From contig NC_065576.1 of the NCBI RefSeq assembly GCF_937616625.2, positions 30,306,128 through 30,370,127 on the forward strand: DNA of 64,000 nucleotides, given 5' to 3'. The stretch comes from Mercurialis annua (lineage: Eukaryota > Streptophyta > Magnoliopsida > Malpighiales > Euphorbiaceae). A program made the position numbers and the translations under genes. A model generated the notes under the pieces. The model saw only the letters and a program-made list of their open reading frames with translations. It was not told the origin of the DNA and did not search any database. Position 1 is the stretch's first letter, and each line of letters starts with the position of its first letter. Positions 32,343-43,352 of this stretch are shown here, piece after piece.

Positions 32343-32563
32343 GTCATACCTTGCACGATCATCGCATATATCCGCTGCCTTGCAACTCATTCAACCAAAA
32401 TAAAAGCTATCTTTAAAAGTACGTTTTGGTCCCTGAACTTTTTCCATATTTCCCGTTTGGTCCCTGAATTGCAATTCATCGTTACTCGTTACTCGTTACT
32501 CGTTCTGTTTGTCTCTCGGCGATAGTAATAATAGAAAAAACGCAGTTCAAAAAAAGCGAAAAA

Positions 32564-32682
32564 GGGGTGCAACACGAGGACTTCCCAGGAGGTCACCCAT
32601 CCTAGTACTGCTCTCGCCCAAGCACGTTTATCTTCGGAGTTCTGATGGGATCCGGTGCATTAGTGCTGGTATGATCGCACCC
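32564..32682 (-). rRNA. 5S: 5S rRNA, copy 98
   Basis: T52A. 5' spacer full, 3 heptamers, GCT marker. Confidence 0.97.
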
Positions 32683-32903
32683 GTCATACCTTGCACGATC
32701 ATCGCATATATCCGCTGCCTTGCAACTCATTCAACCAAAATAAAAGCTATCTTTAAAAGTACGTTTTGGTCCCTGAACTTTTTCCATATTTCCCGTTTGG
32801 TCCCTGAATTGCAATTCATCGTTACTCGTTACTCGTTACTCGTTCTGTTTGTCTCTCGGCGATAGTAATAATAGAAAAAACGCAGTTCAAAAAAAGCGCA
32901 AAA

Positions 32904-33022
32904 GGGGTGCAACACGAGGACTTCCCAGGAGGTCACCCATCCTAGTACTGCTCTCGCCCAAGCACGTTTGACTTCGGAGTTCTGATGGGATCCGGTGCAT
33001 TAGTGCTGGTATGATCGCACCC
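32904..33022 (-). rRNA. 5S: 5S rRNA, copy 99
   Basis: T53C with T4 terminator. 5' spacer full, 2 heptamers. Confidence 0.97.
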
Positions 33023-33236
33023 GTCATACCTTGCACGATCATCGCATATATCCGCTGCCTTGCAACTCATTCAACCAAAATAAAAACTATCTTTAAAAGT
33101 ACGTTTTGGTCCCTGAACTTTTTCCATATTTCCCGTTTGGTCCCTGAATTGCAATTCATCGTTACTCGTTACTCGTTCTGTTTGTCTCTCGGCGATAGTA
33201 ATAATAGAAAAAACGCAGTTCAAAAAAAGCGAAAAA

Positions 33237-33355
33237 GGGGTGCAACACGAGGACTTCCCAGGAGGTCACCCATCCTAGTACTGCTCTCGCCCAAGCACGT
33301 TTATCTTCGGAGTTCTGATGGGATCCGTTGCATTAGTGCCGGTATGATCGCACCG
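33237..33355 (-). rRNA. 5S: 5S rRNA, copy 100
   Basis: T52A, C28A, A16G and G1C, as copy 88. 5' spacer full, 3 heptamers, ctcagcg variant. Confidence 0.96.
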
Positions 33356-33576
33356 GTCATACCTTGCACGATCATCGCATATATCCGCTGCCTTGCAACT
33401 CATTCAACCAAAATAAAAACTATCTTTAAAAGTACGTTTTGGTCCCTGAACTTTTTCCATATTTCCCGTTTGGTCCCTGAATTGCAATTCATCGTTACTC
33501 GTTACTCGTTACTCGTTCTGTTTGTCTCTCAGCGATAGTAATAATAGAAAAAACGCAATTCAAAAAAAGCGAAAAA

Positions 33577-33695
33577 GGGGTGCAACACGAGGACTTCCCA
33601 GGAGGTCACCCATCCTAGTACTGCTCTCGCCCAATCACGTTTAACTTCGGAGTTTTGATGGGATCCGGTGCATTAGTGCTGGTATGATCGCACCC
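33577..33695 (-). rRNA. 5S: 5S rRNA, copy 101
   Basis: C61A and G41A. 5' spacer full, 3 heptamers. Confidence 0.96.
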
Positions 33696-33901
33696 GTCAT
33701 ACCTTGCACGATCATCGCATATATCCGCTGCCTTGCAACTCATTCAACCAAAATAAAAACTATCTTTAAAAGTACGTTTTGGTCCCTGAACTTTTTCCAT
33801 ATTTCCCGTTTGGTCCCTGAATTGCAATTCATCGTTACTCGTTACTCGTTACTCGTTCTGTTTGTCTCTCGGCGATAGTAATAATAGAAAAAACGCAGTT
33901 C

Positions 33902-33916
33902 AAAAAAAGCGAATAA
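33902..33916 (-). terminator. interrupted proximal terminator, copy 102
   Basis: The proximal run reads TTATT (33916-33912); the T7 fail-safe at 33908-33902 is intact. Confidence 0.75.
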
Positions 33917-34035
33917 GGGGTGCAACACGAGGACTTCCCACGAGGTCACCCATCCTAGTACTGCTCTCGCCCAAGCACGTTTAACTTCGGAGTTCTGATG
34001 GGATCCGGTGCATTAGTGCTGGTATGATCGCACCC
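33917..34035 (-). rRNA. 5S: 5S rRNA, copy 102
   Basis: C95G (G-G opposition in helix IV), interrupted proximal terminator, and T for G at promoter -14. Candidate weak copy. 5' spacer full, 3 heptamers. Confidence 0.95.
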
Positions 34036-34256
34036 GTCATACCTTGCAAGATCATCGCATATATCCGCTGCCTTGCAACTCATTCAACCAAAATAAAAAC
34101 TATCTTTAAAAGTACGTTTTGGTCCCTGAACTTTTTCCATATTTCCCGTTTGGTCCCTGAATTGCAATTCATCGTTACTCGTTACTCGTTACTCGTTCTG
34201 TTTGTCTCTCGGCGATAGTAATAATAGAAAAAACGCAGTTCAAAAAAAGCGAAAAA

Positions 34257-34375
34257 GGGGTGCAACACGAGGACTTCCCAGGAGGTCACCCATCCTAGTA
34301 CTGCTCTCGCCCAAGCACGTTTATCTTCGGAGTTCTGATGGGATCCGGTGCATTAGTGCTGGTATGATCGCACCC
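34257..34375 (-). rRNA. 5S: 5S rRNA, copy 103
   Basis: T52A. 5' spacer full, 3 heptamers. Confidence 0.97.
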
Positions 34376-34596
34376 GTCATACCTTGCACGATCATCGCAT
34401 ATATCCGCTGCCTTGCAACTCATTCAACCAAAATAAAAACTATCTTTAAAAGTACGTTTTGGTCCCTGAACTTTTTCCATATTTCCCGTTTGGTCCCTGA
34501 ATTGCAATTCATCGTTACTCGTTACTCGTTACTCGTTCTGTTTGTCTCTCGGCGATAGTAATAATAGAAAAAACGCAGTTCAAAAAAAGCGAAAAA

Positions 34597-34715
34597 GGGG
34601 TGCAACACGAGGACTTCCCAGGAGGTCACCCATCCTAGTACTGCTCTCGCCCAAGCACGTTTAACTTCGGAGTTCTGATGGGATCCGGTGCATTAGTGCT
34701 GGTATGATCGCACCC
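34597..34715 (-). rRNA. 5S: 5S rRNA, copy 104
   Basis: Consensus gene. 5' spacer full, 3 heptamers, GCT marker. Confidence 0.97.
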
Positions 34716-34936
34716 GTCATACCTTGCACGATCATCGCATATATCCGCTGCCTTGCAACTCATTCAACCAAAATAAAAGCTATCTTTAAAAGTACGTTTT
34801 GGTCCCTGAACTTTTTCCATATTTCCCGTTTGGTCCCTGAATTGCAATTCATCGTTACTCGTTACTCGTTACTCGTTCTGTTTGTCTCTCGGCGATAGTA
34901 ATAATAGAAAAAACGCAGTTCAAAAAAAGCGAAAAA

Positions 34937-35055
34937 GGGGTGCAACACGAGGACTTCCCAGGAGGTCACCCATCCTAGTACTGCTCTCGCCCAAGCACGT
35001 TTAACTTCAGAGTTCTGATGGGATCCGGTGCATTAGTGCCGGTATGATCGCACCG
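34937..35055 (-). rRNA. 5S: 5S rRNA, copy 105
   Basis: C47T, A16G and G1C. 5' spacer full, 3 heptamers. Confidence 0.96.
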
Positions 35056-35276
35056 GTCATACCTTGCACGATCATCGCATATATCCGCTGCCTTGCAACT
35101 CATTCAACCAAAATAAAAACTATCTTTAAAAGTACGTTTTGGTCCCTGAACTTTTTCCATATTTCCCGTTTGGTCCCTGAATTGCAATTCATCGTTACTC
35201 GTTACTCGTTACTCGTTCTGTTTGTCTCTCGGCGATAGTAATAATAGAAAAAACGCAGTTCAAAAAAAGCGAAAAA

Positions 35277-35395
35277 GGGGTGCAACACGAGGACTTCCCA
35301 CGAGGTCACCCATCCTAGTACTGCTCTCGCCCAATCACGTTTAACTTCGGAGTTTTGATGGGATCCGGTGCATTAGTGCTGGTATGATCGCACCC
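35277..35395 (-). rRNA. 5S: 5S rRNA, copy 106
   Basis: C95G, C61A and G41A. 5' spacer full, 3 heptamers. Confidence 0.96.
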
Positions 35396-35616
35396 GTCAT
35401 ACCTTGCACGATCATCGCATATATCCGCTGCCTTGCAACTCATTCAACCAAAATAAAAACTATCTTTAAAAGTACGTTTTGGTCCCTGAACTTTTTCCAT
35501 ATTTCCCGTTTGGTCCCTGAATTGCAATTCATCGTTACTCGTTACTCGTTACTCGTTCTGTTTGTCTCTCGGCGATAGTAATAATAGAAAAAACGCAGTT
35601 CAAAAAAAGCGAAAAA

Positions 35617-35735
35617 GGGGTGCAACACGAGGACTTCCCAGGAGGTCACCCATCCTAGTACTGCTCTCGCCCAAGCACGTTTATCTTCGGAGTTCTGATG
35701 GGATCCGGTGCATTAGTGCTGGTATGATCGCACCC
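35617..35735 (-). rRNA. 5S: 5S rRNA, copy 107
   Basis: T52A. 5' spacer full, 3 heptamers. Confidence 0.97.
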
Positions 35736-35956
35736 GTCATACCTTGCACGATCATCGCATATATCCGCTGCCTTGCAACTCATTCAACCAAAATAAAAAC
35801 TATCTTTAAAAGTACGTTTTGGTCCCTGAACTTTTTCCATATTTCCCGTTTGGTCCCTGAATTGCAATTCATCGTTACTCGTTACTCGTTACTCGTTCTG
35901 TTTGTCTCTCGGCGATAGTAATAATAGAAAAAACGCAGTTCAAAAAAAGCGAAAAA

Positions 35957-36075
35957 GGGGTGCAACACGAGGACTTCCCAGGAGGTCACCCATCCTAGTA
36001 CTGCTCTCGCCCAAGCACGTTTAACTTCGGAGTTCTGATGGGATCCGGTGCATTAGTGCTGGTATGATCGCACCC
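35957..36075 (-). rRNA. 5S: 5S rRNA, copy 108
   Basis: Consensus gene. 5' spacer full, 2 heptamers, GCT marker. Confidence 0.97.
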
Positions 36076-36289
36076 GTCATACCTTGCACGATCATCGCAT
36101 ATATCCGCTGCCTTGCAACTCATTCAACCAAAATAAAAGCTATCTTTAAAAGTACGTTTTGGTCCCTGAACTTTTTCCATATTTCCCGTTTGGTCCCTGA
36201 ATTGCAATTCATCGTTACTCGTTACTCGTTCTGTTTGTCTCTCGGCGATAGTAATAATAGAAAAAACGCAGTTCAAAAAAAGCGAAAAA

Positions 36290-36408
36290 GGGGTGCAACA
36301 CGAGGACTTCCCAGGAGGTCACCCATCCTAGTACTGCTCTCGCCCAAGCACGTTGATCTTCGGAGTTCTGATGGGATCCGGTGCATTAGTGCTGGTATGA
36401 TCGCACCC
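36290..36408 (-). rRNA. 5S: 5S rRNA, copy 109
   Basis: T52A+A54C. 5' spacer full, 2 heptamers, GCT marker. Confidence 0.97.
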
Positions 36409-36622
36409 GTCATACCTTGCACGATCATCGCATATATCCGCTGCCTTGCAACTCATTCAACCAAAATAAAAGCTATCTTTAAAAGTACGTTTTGGTCCCT
36501 GAACTTTTTCCATATTTCCCGTTTGGTCCCTGAATTGCAATTCATCGTTACTCGTTACTCGTTCTGTTTGTCTCTCGGCGATAGTAATAATAGAAAAAAC
36601 GCAGTTCAAAAAAAGCGAAAAA

Positions 36623-36741
36623 GGGGTGCAACACGAGGACTTCCCAGGAGGTCACCCATCCTAGTACTGCTCTCGCCCAAGCACGTTGATCTTCGGAGTT
36701 CTGATGGGATCCGGTGCATTAGTGCTGGTATGATCGCACCC
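36623..36741 (-). rRNA. 5S: 5S rRNA, copy 110
   Basis: T52A+A54C. 5' spacer full, 3 heptamers. Confidence 0.97.
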
Positions 36742-36962
36742 GTCATACCTTGCACGATCATCGCATATATCCGCTGCCTTGCAACTCATTCAACCAAAAT
36801 AAAAACTATCTTTAAAAGTACGTTTTGGTCCCTGAACTTTTTCCATATTTCCCGTTTGGTCCCTGAATTGCAATTCATCGTTACTCGTTACTCGTTACTC
36901 GTTCTGTTTGTCTCTCGGCGATAGTAATAATAGAAAAAACGCAGTTCAAAAAAAGCGAAAAA

Positions 36963-37081
36963 GGGGTGCAACACGAGGACTTCCCAAGAGGTCACCCATC
37001 CTAGTACTGCTCTCGCCCAAGCACGTTTAACTTCGGAGTTCTGATGGGATCCGGTGCATTAGTGCTGGTATGATCGCACCC
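36963..37081 (-). rRNA. 5S: 5S rRNA, copy 111
   Basis: C95T. 5' spacer full, 2 heptamers, GCT marker. Confidence 0.97.
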
Positions 37082-37295
37082 GTCATACCTTGCACGATCA
37101 TCGCATATATCCGCTGCCTTGCAACTCATTCAACCAAAATAAAAGCTATCTTTAAAAGTACGTTTTGGTCCCTGAACTTTTTCCATATTTCCCGTTTGGT
37201 CCCTGAATTGCAATTCATCGTTACTCGTTACTCGTTCTGTTTGTCTCTCGGCGATAGTAATAATAGAAAAAACGCAGTTCAAAAAAAGCGAAAAA

Positions 37296-37414
37296 GGGGT
37301 GCAACACGAGGACTTCCCAGGAGGTCACCCATCCTAGTACTGCTCTCGCCCAAGCACGTTGATCTTCGGAGTTCTGTTGGGATCCGGTGCATTAGTGCTG
37401 GTATGATCGCACCC
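37296..37414 (-). rRNA. 5S: 5S rRNA, copy 112
   Basis: T52A+A54C and T38A (loop C). 5' spacer full, 2 heptamers. Confidence 0.96.
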
Positions 37415-37628
37415 GTCATACCTTGCACGATCATCGCATATATCCGCTGCCTTGCAACTCATTCAACCAAAATAAAAACTATCTTTAAAAGTACGTTTTG
37501 GTCCCTGAACTTTTTCCATATTTCCCGTTTGGTCCCTGAATTGCAATTCATCGTTACTCGTTACTCGTTCTGTTTGTCTCTCGGCGATAGTAATAATAGA
37601 AAAAACGCAGTTCAAAAAAAGCGAAAAA

Positions 37629-37747
37629 GGGGTGCAACACGAGGACTTCCCAGGAGGTCACCCATCCTAGTACTGCTCTCGCCCAAGCACGTTTAACTTC
37701 GGAGTTCTGATGGGATCCGGTGCATTAGTGCTGGTATGATCGCACCC
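37629..37747 (-). rRNA. 5S: 5S rRNA, copy 113
   Basis: Consensus gene. 5' spacer full, 3 heptamers. Confidence 0.97.
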
Positions 37748-37968
37748 GTCATACCTTGCACGATCATCGCATATATCCGCTGCCTTGCAACTCATTCAAC
37801 CAAAATAAAAACTATCTTTAAAAGTACGTTTTGGTCCCTGAACTTTTTCCATATTTCCCGTTTGGTCCCTGAATTGCAATTCATCGTTACTCGTTACTCG
37901 TTACTCGTTCTGTTTGTCTCTCGGCGATAGTAATAATAGAAAAAACGCAGTTCAAAAAAAGCGAAAAA

Positions 37969-38087
37969 GGGGTGCAACACGAGGACTTCCCAAGAGGTCA
38001 CCGATCCTAGTACTGCTCTCGCCCAAGCACGTTTAACTTCGGAGTTCTGATGGGATCCGGTGCATTAGTGCTGGTATGATCGCACCC
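37969..38087 (-). rRNA. 5S: 5S rRNA, copy 114
   Basis: C95T and G85C. 5' spacer full, 3 heptamers. Confidence 0.96.
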
Positions 38088-38308
38088 GTCATACCTTGCA
38101 CGATCATCGCATATATCCGCTGCCTTGCAACTCATTCAACCAAAATAAAAACTATCTTTAAAAGTACGTTTTGGTCCCTGAACTTTTTCCATATTTCCCG
38201 TTTGGTCCCTGAATTGCAATTCATCGTTACTCGTTACTCGTTACTCGTTCTGTTTGTCTCTCGGCGATAGTAATAATAGAAAAAACGCAGTTCAAAAAAA
38301 GCGAAAAA

Positions 38309-38427
38309 GGGGTGCAACACGAGGACTTCCCAGGAGGTCACCCATCCTAGTACTGCTCTCGCCCAAGCACGTTTAACTTCGGAGTTCTGATGGGATCCGG
38401 TGCAATAGTGCTGGTATGATCGCACCT
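38309..38427 (-). rRNA. 5S: 5S rRNA, copy 115
   Basis: A23T and G1A. 5' spacer full, 3 heptamers, gtacctttt variant. Confidence 0.96.
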
Positions 38428-38648
38428 GTCATACCTTGCACGATCATCGCATATATCCGCTGCCTTGCAACTCATTCAACCAAAATAAAAACTATCTTTA
38501 AAAGTACCTTTTGGTCCCTGAACTTTTTCCATATTTCCCGTTTGGTCCCTGAATTGCAATTCATCGTTACTCGTTACTCGTTACTCGTTCTGTTTGTCTC
38601 TCGGCGATAGTAATAATAGAAAAAACGCAGTTCAAAAAAAGCGAAAAA

Positions 38649-38767
38649 GGGGTGCAACACGAGGACTTCCCACGAGGTCACCCATCCTAGTACTGCTCTC
38701 GCCCAATCACGTTTAACTTCGGAGTTTTGATGGGATCCGGTGCATTAGTGCTGGTATGATCGCACCC
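38649..38767 (-). rRNA. 5S: 5S rRNA, copy 116
   Basis: C95G, C61A and G41A. 5' spacer full, 3 heptamers. Confidence 0.96.
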
Positions 38768-38988
38768 GTCATACCTTGCACGATCATCGCATATATCCGC
38801 TGCCTTGCAACTCATTCAACCAAAATAAAAACTATCTTTAAAAGTACGTTTTGGTCCCTGAACTTTTTCCATATTTCCCGTTTGGTCCCTGAATTGCAAT
38901 TCATCGTTACTCGTTACTCGTTACTCGTTCTGTTTGTCTCTCGGCGATAGTAATAATAGAAAAAACGCAGTTCAAAAAAAGCGAAAAA

Positions 38989-39107
38989 GGGGTGCAACAC
39001 GAGGACTTCCCAGGAGGTCACCCATCCTAGTACTGCTCTCGCCCAAGCACGTTTATCTTCGGAGTTCTGATGGGATCCGGTGCATTAGTGCTGGTATGAT
39101 CGCACCC
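38989..39107 (-). rRNA. 5S: 5S rRNA, copy 117
   Basis: T52A. 5' spacer full, 3 heptamers. Confidence 0.97.
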
Positions 39108-39328
39108 GTCATACCTTGCACGATCATCGCATATATCCGCTGCCTTGCAACTCATTCAACCAAAATAAAAACTATCTTTAAAAGTACGTTTTGGTCCCTG
39201 AACTTTTTCCATATTTCCCGTTTGGTCCCTGAATTGCAATTCATCGTTACTCGTTACTCGTTACTCGTTCTGTTTGTCTCTCGGCGATAGTAATAATAGA
39301 AAAAACGCAGTTCAAAAAAAGCGAAAAA

Positions 39329-39447
39329 GGGGTGCAACACGAGGACTTCCCAGGAGGTCACCCATCCTAGTACTGCTCTCGCCCAAGCACGTTTAACTTC
39401 GGAGTTCTGATGGGATCCGGTGCATTAGTGCTGGTATGATCGCACCC
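39329..39447 (-). rRNA. 5S: 5S rRNA, copy 118
   Basis: Consensus gene. 5' spacer full, 2 heptamers, GCT marker. Confidence 0.97.
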
Positions 39448-39661
39448 GTCATACCTTGCACGATCATCGCATATATCCGCTGCCTTGCAACTCATTCAAC
39501 CAAAATAAAAGCTATCTTTAAAAGTACGTTTTGGTCCCTGAACTTTTTCCATATTTCCCGTTTGGTCCCTGAATTGCAATTCATCGTTACTCGTTACTCG
39601 TTCTGTTTGTCTCTCGGCGATAGTAATAATAGAAAAAACGCAGTTCAAAAAAAGCGAAAAA

Positions 39662-39780
39662 GGGGTGCAACACGAGGACTTCCCAGGAGGTCACCCATCC
39701 TAGTACTGCTCTCGCCCAAGCACGTTGATCTTCGGAGTTCTGATGGGATCCGGTGCATTAGTGCTGGTATGATCGCACCC
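39662..39780 (-). rRNA. 5S: 5S rRNA, copy 119
   Basis: T52A+A54C. 5' spacer full, 2 heptamers. Confidence 0.97.
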
Positions 39781-39994
39781 GTCATACCTTGCACGATCAT
39801 CGCATATATCCGCTGCCTTGCAACTCATTCAACCAAAATAAAAACTATCTTTAAAAGTACGTTTTGGTCCCTGAACTTTTTCCATATTTCCCGTTTGGTC
39901 CCTGAATTGCAATTCATCGTTACTCGTTACTCGTTCTGTTTGTCTCTCGGCGATAGTAATAATAGAAAAAACGCAGTTCAAAAAAAGCGAAAAA

Positions 39995-40113
39995 GGGGTG
40001 CAACACGAGGACTTCCCAAGAGGTCACCCATCCTAGTACTGCTCTCGCCCAAGCACGTTTAACTTCGGAGTTCTGATGGGATCCGGTGCATTAGTGCTGG
40101 TATGATCGCACCC
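39995..40113 (-). rRNA. 5S: 5S rRNA, copy 120
   Basis: C95T. 5' spacer full, 2 heptamers, GCT marker. Confidence 0.97.
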
Positions 40114-40327
40114 GTCATACCTTGCACGATCATCGCATATATCCGCTGCCTTGCAACTCATTCAACCAAAATAAAAGCTATCTTTAAAAGTACGTTTTGG
40201 TCCCTGAACTTTTTCCATATTTCCCGTTTGGTCCCTGAATTGCAATTCATCGTTACTCGTTACTCGTTCTGTTTGTCTCTCGGCGATAGTAATAATAGAA
40301 AAAACGCAGTTCAAAAAAAGCGAAAAA

Positions 40328-40446
40328 GGGGTGCAACACGAGGACTTCCCAGGAGGTCACCCATCCTAGTACTGCTCTCGCCCAAGCACGTTGATCTTCG
40401 GAGTTCTGATGGGATCCGGTGCATTAGTGCTGGTATGATCGCACCC
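40328..40446 (-). rRNA. 5S: 5S rRNA, copy 121
   Basis: T52A+A54C. 5' spacer full, 2 heptamers, actatattt variant. Confidence 0.97.
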
Positions 40447-40660
40447 GTCATACCTTGCACGATCATCGCATATATCCGCTGCCTTGCAACTCATTCAACC
40501 AAAATAAAAACTATATTTAAAAGTACGTTTTGGTCCCTGAACTTTTTCCATATTTCCCGTTTGGTCCCTGAATTGCAATTCATCGTTACTCGTTACTCGT
40601 TCTGTTTGTCTCTCGGCGATAGTAATAATAGAAAAAACGCAGTTCAAAAAAAGCGAAAAA

Positions 40661-40779
40661 GGGGTGCAACACGAGGACTTCCCAGGAGGTCACCCATCCT
40701 AGTACTGCTCTCGCCCAAGCACGTTTAACTTCGGAGTTCTGATGGGATCCGGTGCATTAGTGCTGGTATGATCGCACCC
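40661..40779 (-). rRNA. 5S: 5S rRNA, copy 122
   Basis: Consensus gene. 5' spacer full, 3 heptamers. Confidence 0.97.
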
Positions 40780-41000
40780 GTCATACCTTGCACGATCATC
40801 GCATATATCCGCTGCCTTGCAACTCATTCAACCAAAATAAAAACTATCTTTAAAAGTACGTTTTGGTCCCTGAACTTTTTCCATATTTCCCGTTTGGTCC
40901 CTGAATTGCAATTCATCGTTACTCGTTACTCGTTACTCGTTCTGTTTGTCTCTCGGCGATAGTAATAATAGAAAAAACGCAGTTCAAAAAAAGCGAAAAA

Positions 41001-41119
41001 GGGGTGCAACACGAGGACTTCCCAAGAGGTCACCGATCCTAGTACTGCTCTCGCCCAAGCACGTTTAACTTCGGAGTTCTGATGGGATCCGGTGCATTAG
41101 TGCTGGTATGATCGCACCC
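41001..41119 (-). rRNA. 5S: 5S rRNA, copy 123
   Basis: C95T and G85C. 5' spacer full, 2 heptamers. Confidence 0.96.
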
Positions 41120-41333
41120 GTCATACCTTGCACGATCATCGCATATATCCGCTGCCTTGCAACTCATTCAACCAAAATAAAAACTATCTTTAAAAGTACG
41201 TTTTGGTCCCTGAACTTTTTCCATATTTCCCGTTTGGTCCCTGAATTGCAATTCATCGTTACTCGTTACTCGTTCTGTTTGTCTCTCGGCGATAGTAATA
41301 ATAGAAAAAACGCAGTTCAAAAAAAGCGAAAAA

Positions 41334-41452
41334 GGGGTGCAACACGAGGACTTCCCAGGAGGTCACCCATCCTAGTACTGCTCTCGCCCAAGCACGTTTA
41401 ACTTCGGAGTTCTGATGGGATCCGGTGCAATAGTGCTGGTATGATCGCACCT
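41334..41452 (-). rRNA. 5S: 5S rRNA, copy 124
   Basis: A23T and G1A. 5' spacer full, 3 heptamers, gtacctttt variant. Confidence 0.96.
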
Positions 41453-41673
41453 GTCATACCTTGCACGATCATCGCATATATCCGCTGCCTTGCAACTCAT
41501 TCAACCAAAATAAAAACTATCTTTAAAAGTACCTTTTGGTCCCTGAACTTTTTCCATATTTCCCGTTTGGTCCCTGAATTGCAATTCATCGTTACTCGTT
41601 ACTCGTTACTCGTTCTGTTTGTCTCTCGGCGATAGTAATAATAGAAAAAACGCAGTTCAAAAAAAGCGAAAAA

Positions 41674-41792
41674 GGGGTGCAACACGAGGACTTCCCAGGA
41701 GGTCACCGATCCTAGTACTGCTCTCGCCCAAGCACGTTTAACTTCGGAGTTCTGATGGGATCCGGTGCATTAGTGCTGGTATGATCGCACCC
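41674..41792 (-). rRNA. 5S: 5S rRNA, copy 125
   Basis: G85C. 5' spacer full, 2 heptamers. Confidence 0.97.
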
Positions 41793-42006
41793 GTCATACC
41801 TTGCACGATCATCGCATATATCCGCTGCCTTGCAACTCATTCAACCAAAATAAAAACTATCTTTAAAAGTACGTTTTGGTCCCTGAACTTTTTCCATATT
41901 TCCCGTTTGGTCCCTGAATTGCAATTCATCGTTACTCGTTACTCGTTCTGTTTGTCTCTCGGCGATAGTAATAATAGAAAAAACGCAGTTCAAAAAAAGC
42001 GAAAAA

Positions 42007-42125
42007 GGGGTGCAACACGAGGACTTCCCAGGAGGTCACCCATCCTAGTACTGCTCTCGCCCAAGCACGTTTAACTTCGGAGTTCTGATGGGATCCGGTG
42101 CATTAGTGCTGGTATGATCGCACCC
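42007..42125 (-). rRNA. 5S: 5S rRNA, copy 126
   Basis: Consensus gene. 5' spacer full, 3 heptamers. Confidence 0.97.
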
Positions 42126-42346
42126 GTCATACCTTGCACGATCATCGCATATATCCGCTGCCTTGCAACTCATTCAACCAAAATAAAAACTATCTTTAAA
42201 AGTACGTTTTGGTCCCTGAACTTTTTCCATATTTCCCGTTTGGTCCCTGAATTGCAATTCATCGTTACTCGTTACTCGTTACTCGTTCTGTTTGTCTCTC
42301 GGCGATAGTAATAATAGAAAAAACGCAGTTCAAAAAAAGCGAAAAA

Positions 42347-42465
42347 GGGGTGCAACACGAGGACTTCCCAAGAGGTCACCGATCCTAGTACTGCTCTCGC
42401 CCAAGCACGTTTAACTTCGGAGTTCTGATGGGATCCGGTGCATTAGTGCTGGTATGATCGCACCC
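42347..42465 (-). rRNA. 5S: 5S rRNA, copy 127
   Basis: C95T and G85C. 5' spacer full, 2 heptamers, tatatctgctg as after copy 27. Confidence 0.96.
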
Positions 42466-42679
42466 GTCATACCTTGCACGATCATCGCATATATCTGCTG
42501 CCTTGCAACTCATTCAACCAAAATAAAAACTATCTTTAAAAGTACGTTTTGGTCCCTGAACTTTTTCCATATTTCCCGTTTGGTCCCTGAATTGCAATTC
42601 ATCGTTACTCGTTACTCGTTCTGTTTGTCTCTCGGCGATAGTAATAATAGAAAAAACGCAGTTCAAAAAAAGCGAAAAA

Positions 42680-42798
42680 GGGGTGCAACACGAGGACTTC
42701 CCAGGAGGTCACCCATCCTAGTACTGCTCTCGCCCAAGCACGTTTAACTTCGGAGTTCTGATGGGATCCGGTGCATTAGTGCTGGTATGATCGCACCC
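42680..42798 (-). rRNA. 5S: 5S rRNA, copy 128
   Basis: Consensus gene. Promoter base -10 is G instead of A. 5' spacer full, 3 heptamers, gtacctttt variant. Confidence 0.97.
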
Positions 42799-43019
42799 GT
42801 CATACCTCGCACGATCATCGCATATATCCGCTGCCTTGCAACTCATTCAACCAAAATAAAAACTATCTTTAAAAGTACCTTTTGGTCCCTGAACTTTTTC
42901 CATATTTCCCGTTTGGTCCCTGAATTGCAATTCATCGTTACTCGTTACTCGTTACTCGTTCTGTTTGTCTCTCGGCGATAGTAATAATAGAAAAAACGCA
43001 GTTCAAAAAAAGCGAAAAA

Positions 43020-43138
43020 GGGGTGCAACACGAGGACTTCCCAGGAGGTCACCGATCCTAGTACTGCTCTCGCCCAAGCACGTTTAACTTCGGAGTTCTG
43101 ATGGGATCCGGTGCATTAGTGCTGGTATGATCGCACCC
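43020..43138 (-). rRNA. 5S: 5S rRNA, copy 129
   Basis: G85C. 5' spacer full, 2 heptamers. Confidence 0.97.
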
Positions 43139-43352
43139 GTCATACCTTGCACGATCATCGCATATATCCGCTGCCTTGCAACTCATTCAACCAAAATAAA
43201 AACTATCTTTAAAAGTACGTTTTGGTCCCTGAACTTTTTCCATATTTCCCGTTTGGTCCCTGAATTGCAATTCATCGTTACTCGTTACTCGTTCTGTTTG
43301 TCTCTCGGCGATAGTAATAATAGAAAAAACGCAGTTCAAAAAAAGCGAAAAA

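Larger units (their letters stand above)
31665..33343. repeat. 5-unit block, copy II
   Basis: Copies 95-99, partner of 26279-27958. The following copies 100-101 likewise match copies 88-89 (shift 4037 bp) through C28A+A16G+G1C and C61A+G41A genes. Confidence 0.83.
35277..36396. repeat. 3-unit block, copy I
   Basis: Copies 106-108 (C95G+C61A+G41A; T52A; consensus with GCT marker) recur at 38649-39768, shift 3372 bp. Confidence 0.82.
36730..38755. repeat. 6-unit block, copy II of III
   Basis: Copies 110-115 have exactly the unit lengths of copies 19-24, shifted 30454 bp, and mostly the same gene variants. Copy 113 lacks G2A, copy 112 adds T38A, copy 115 lacks A16G. Confidence 0.88.
38649..39768. 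repeat. 3-unit block, copy II
   Basis: Copies 116-118, partner of 35277-36396. Confidence 0.82.
39769..41780. repeat. 6-unit block, copy III of III
   Basis: Copies 119-124 follow the variant order of copies 19-24, with one heptamer fewer in two spacers. The match continues rightward: copies 124-131 (41441-44094) parallel copies 24-31 (7962-10615), including the rare tatatctgctg spacer after copies 27 and 127. Confidence 0.87.
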
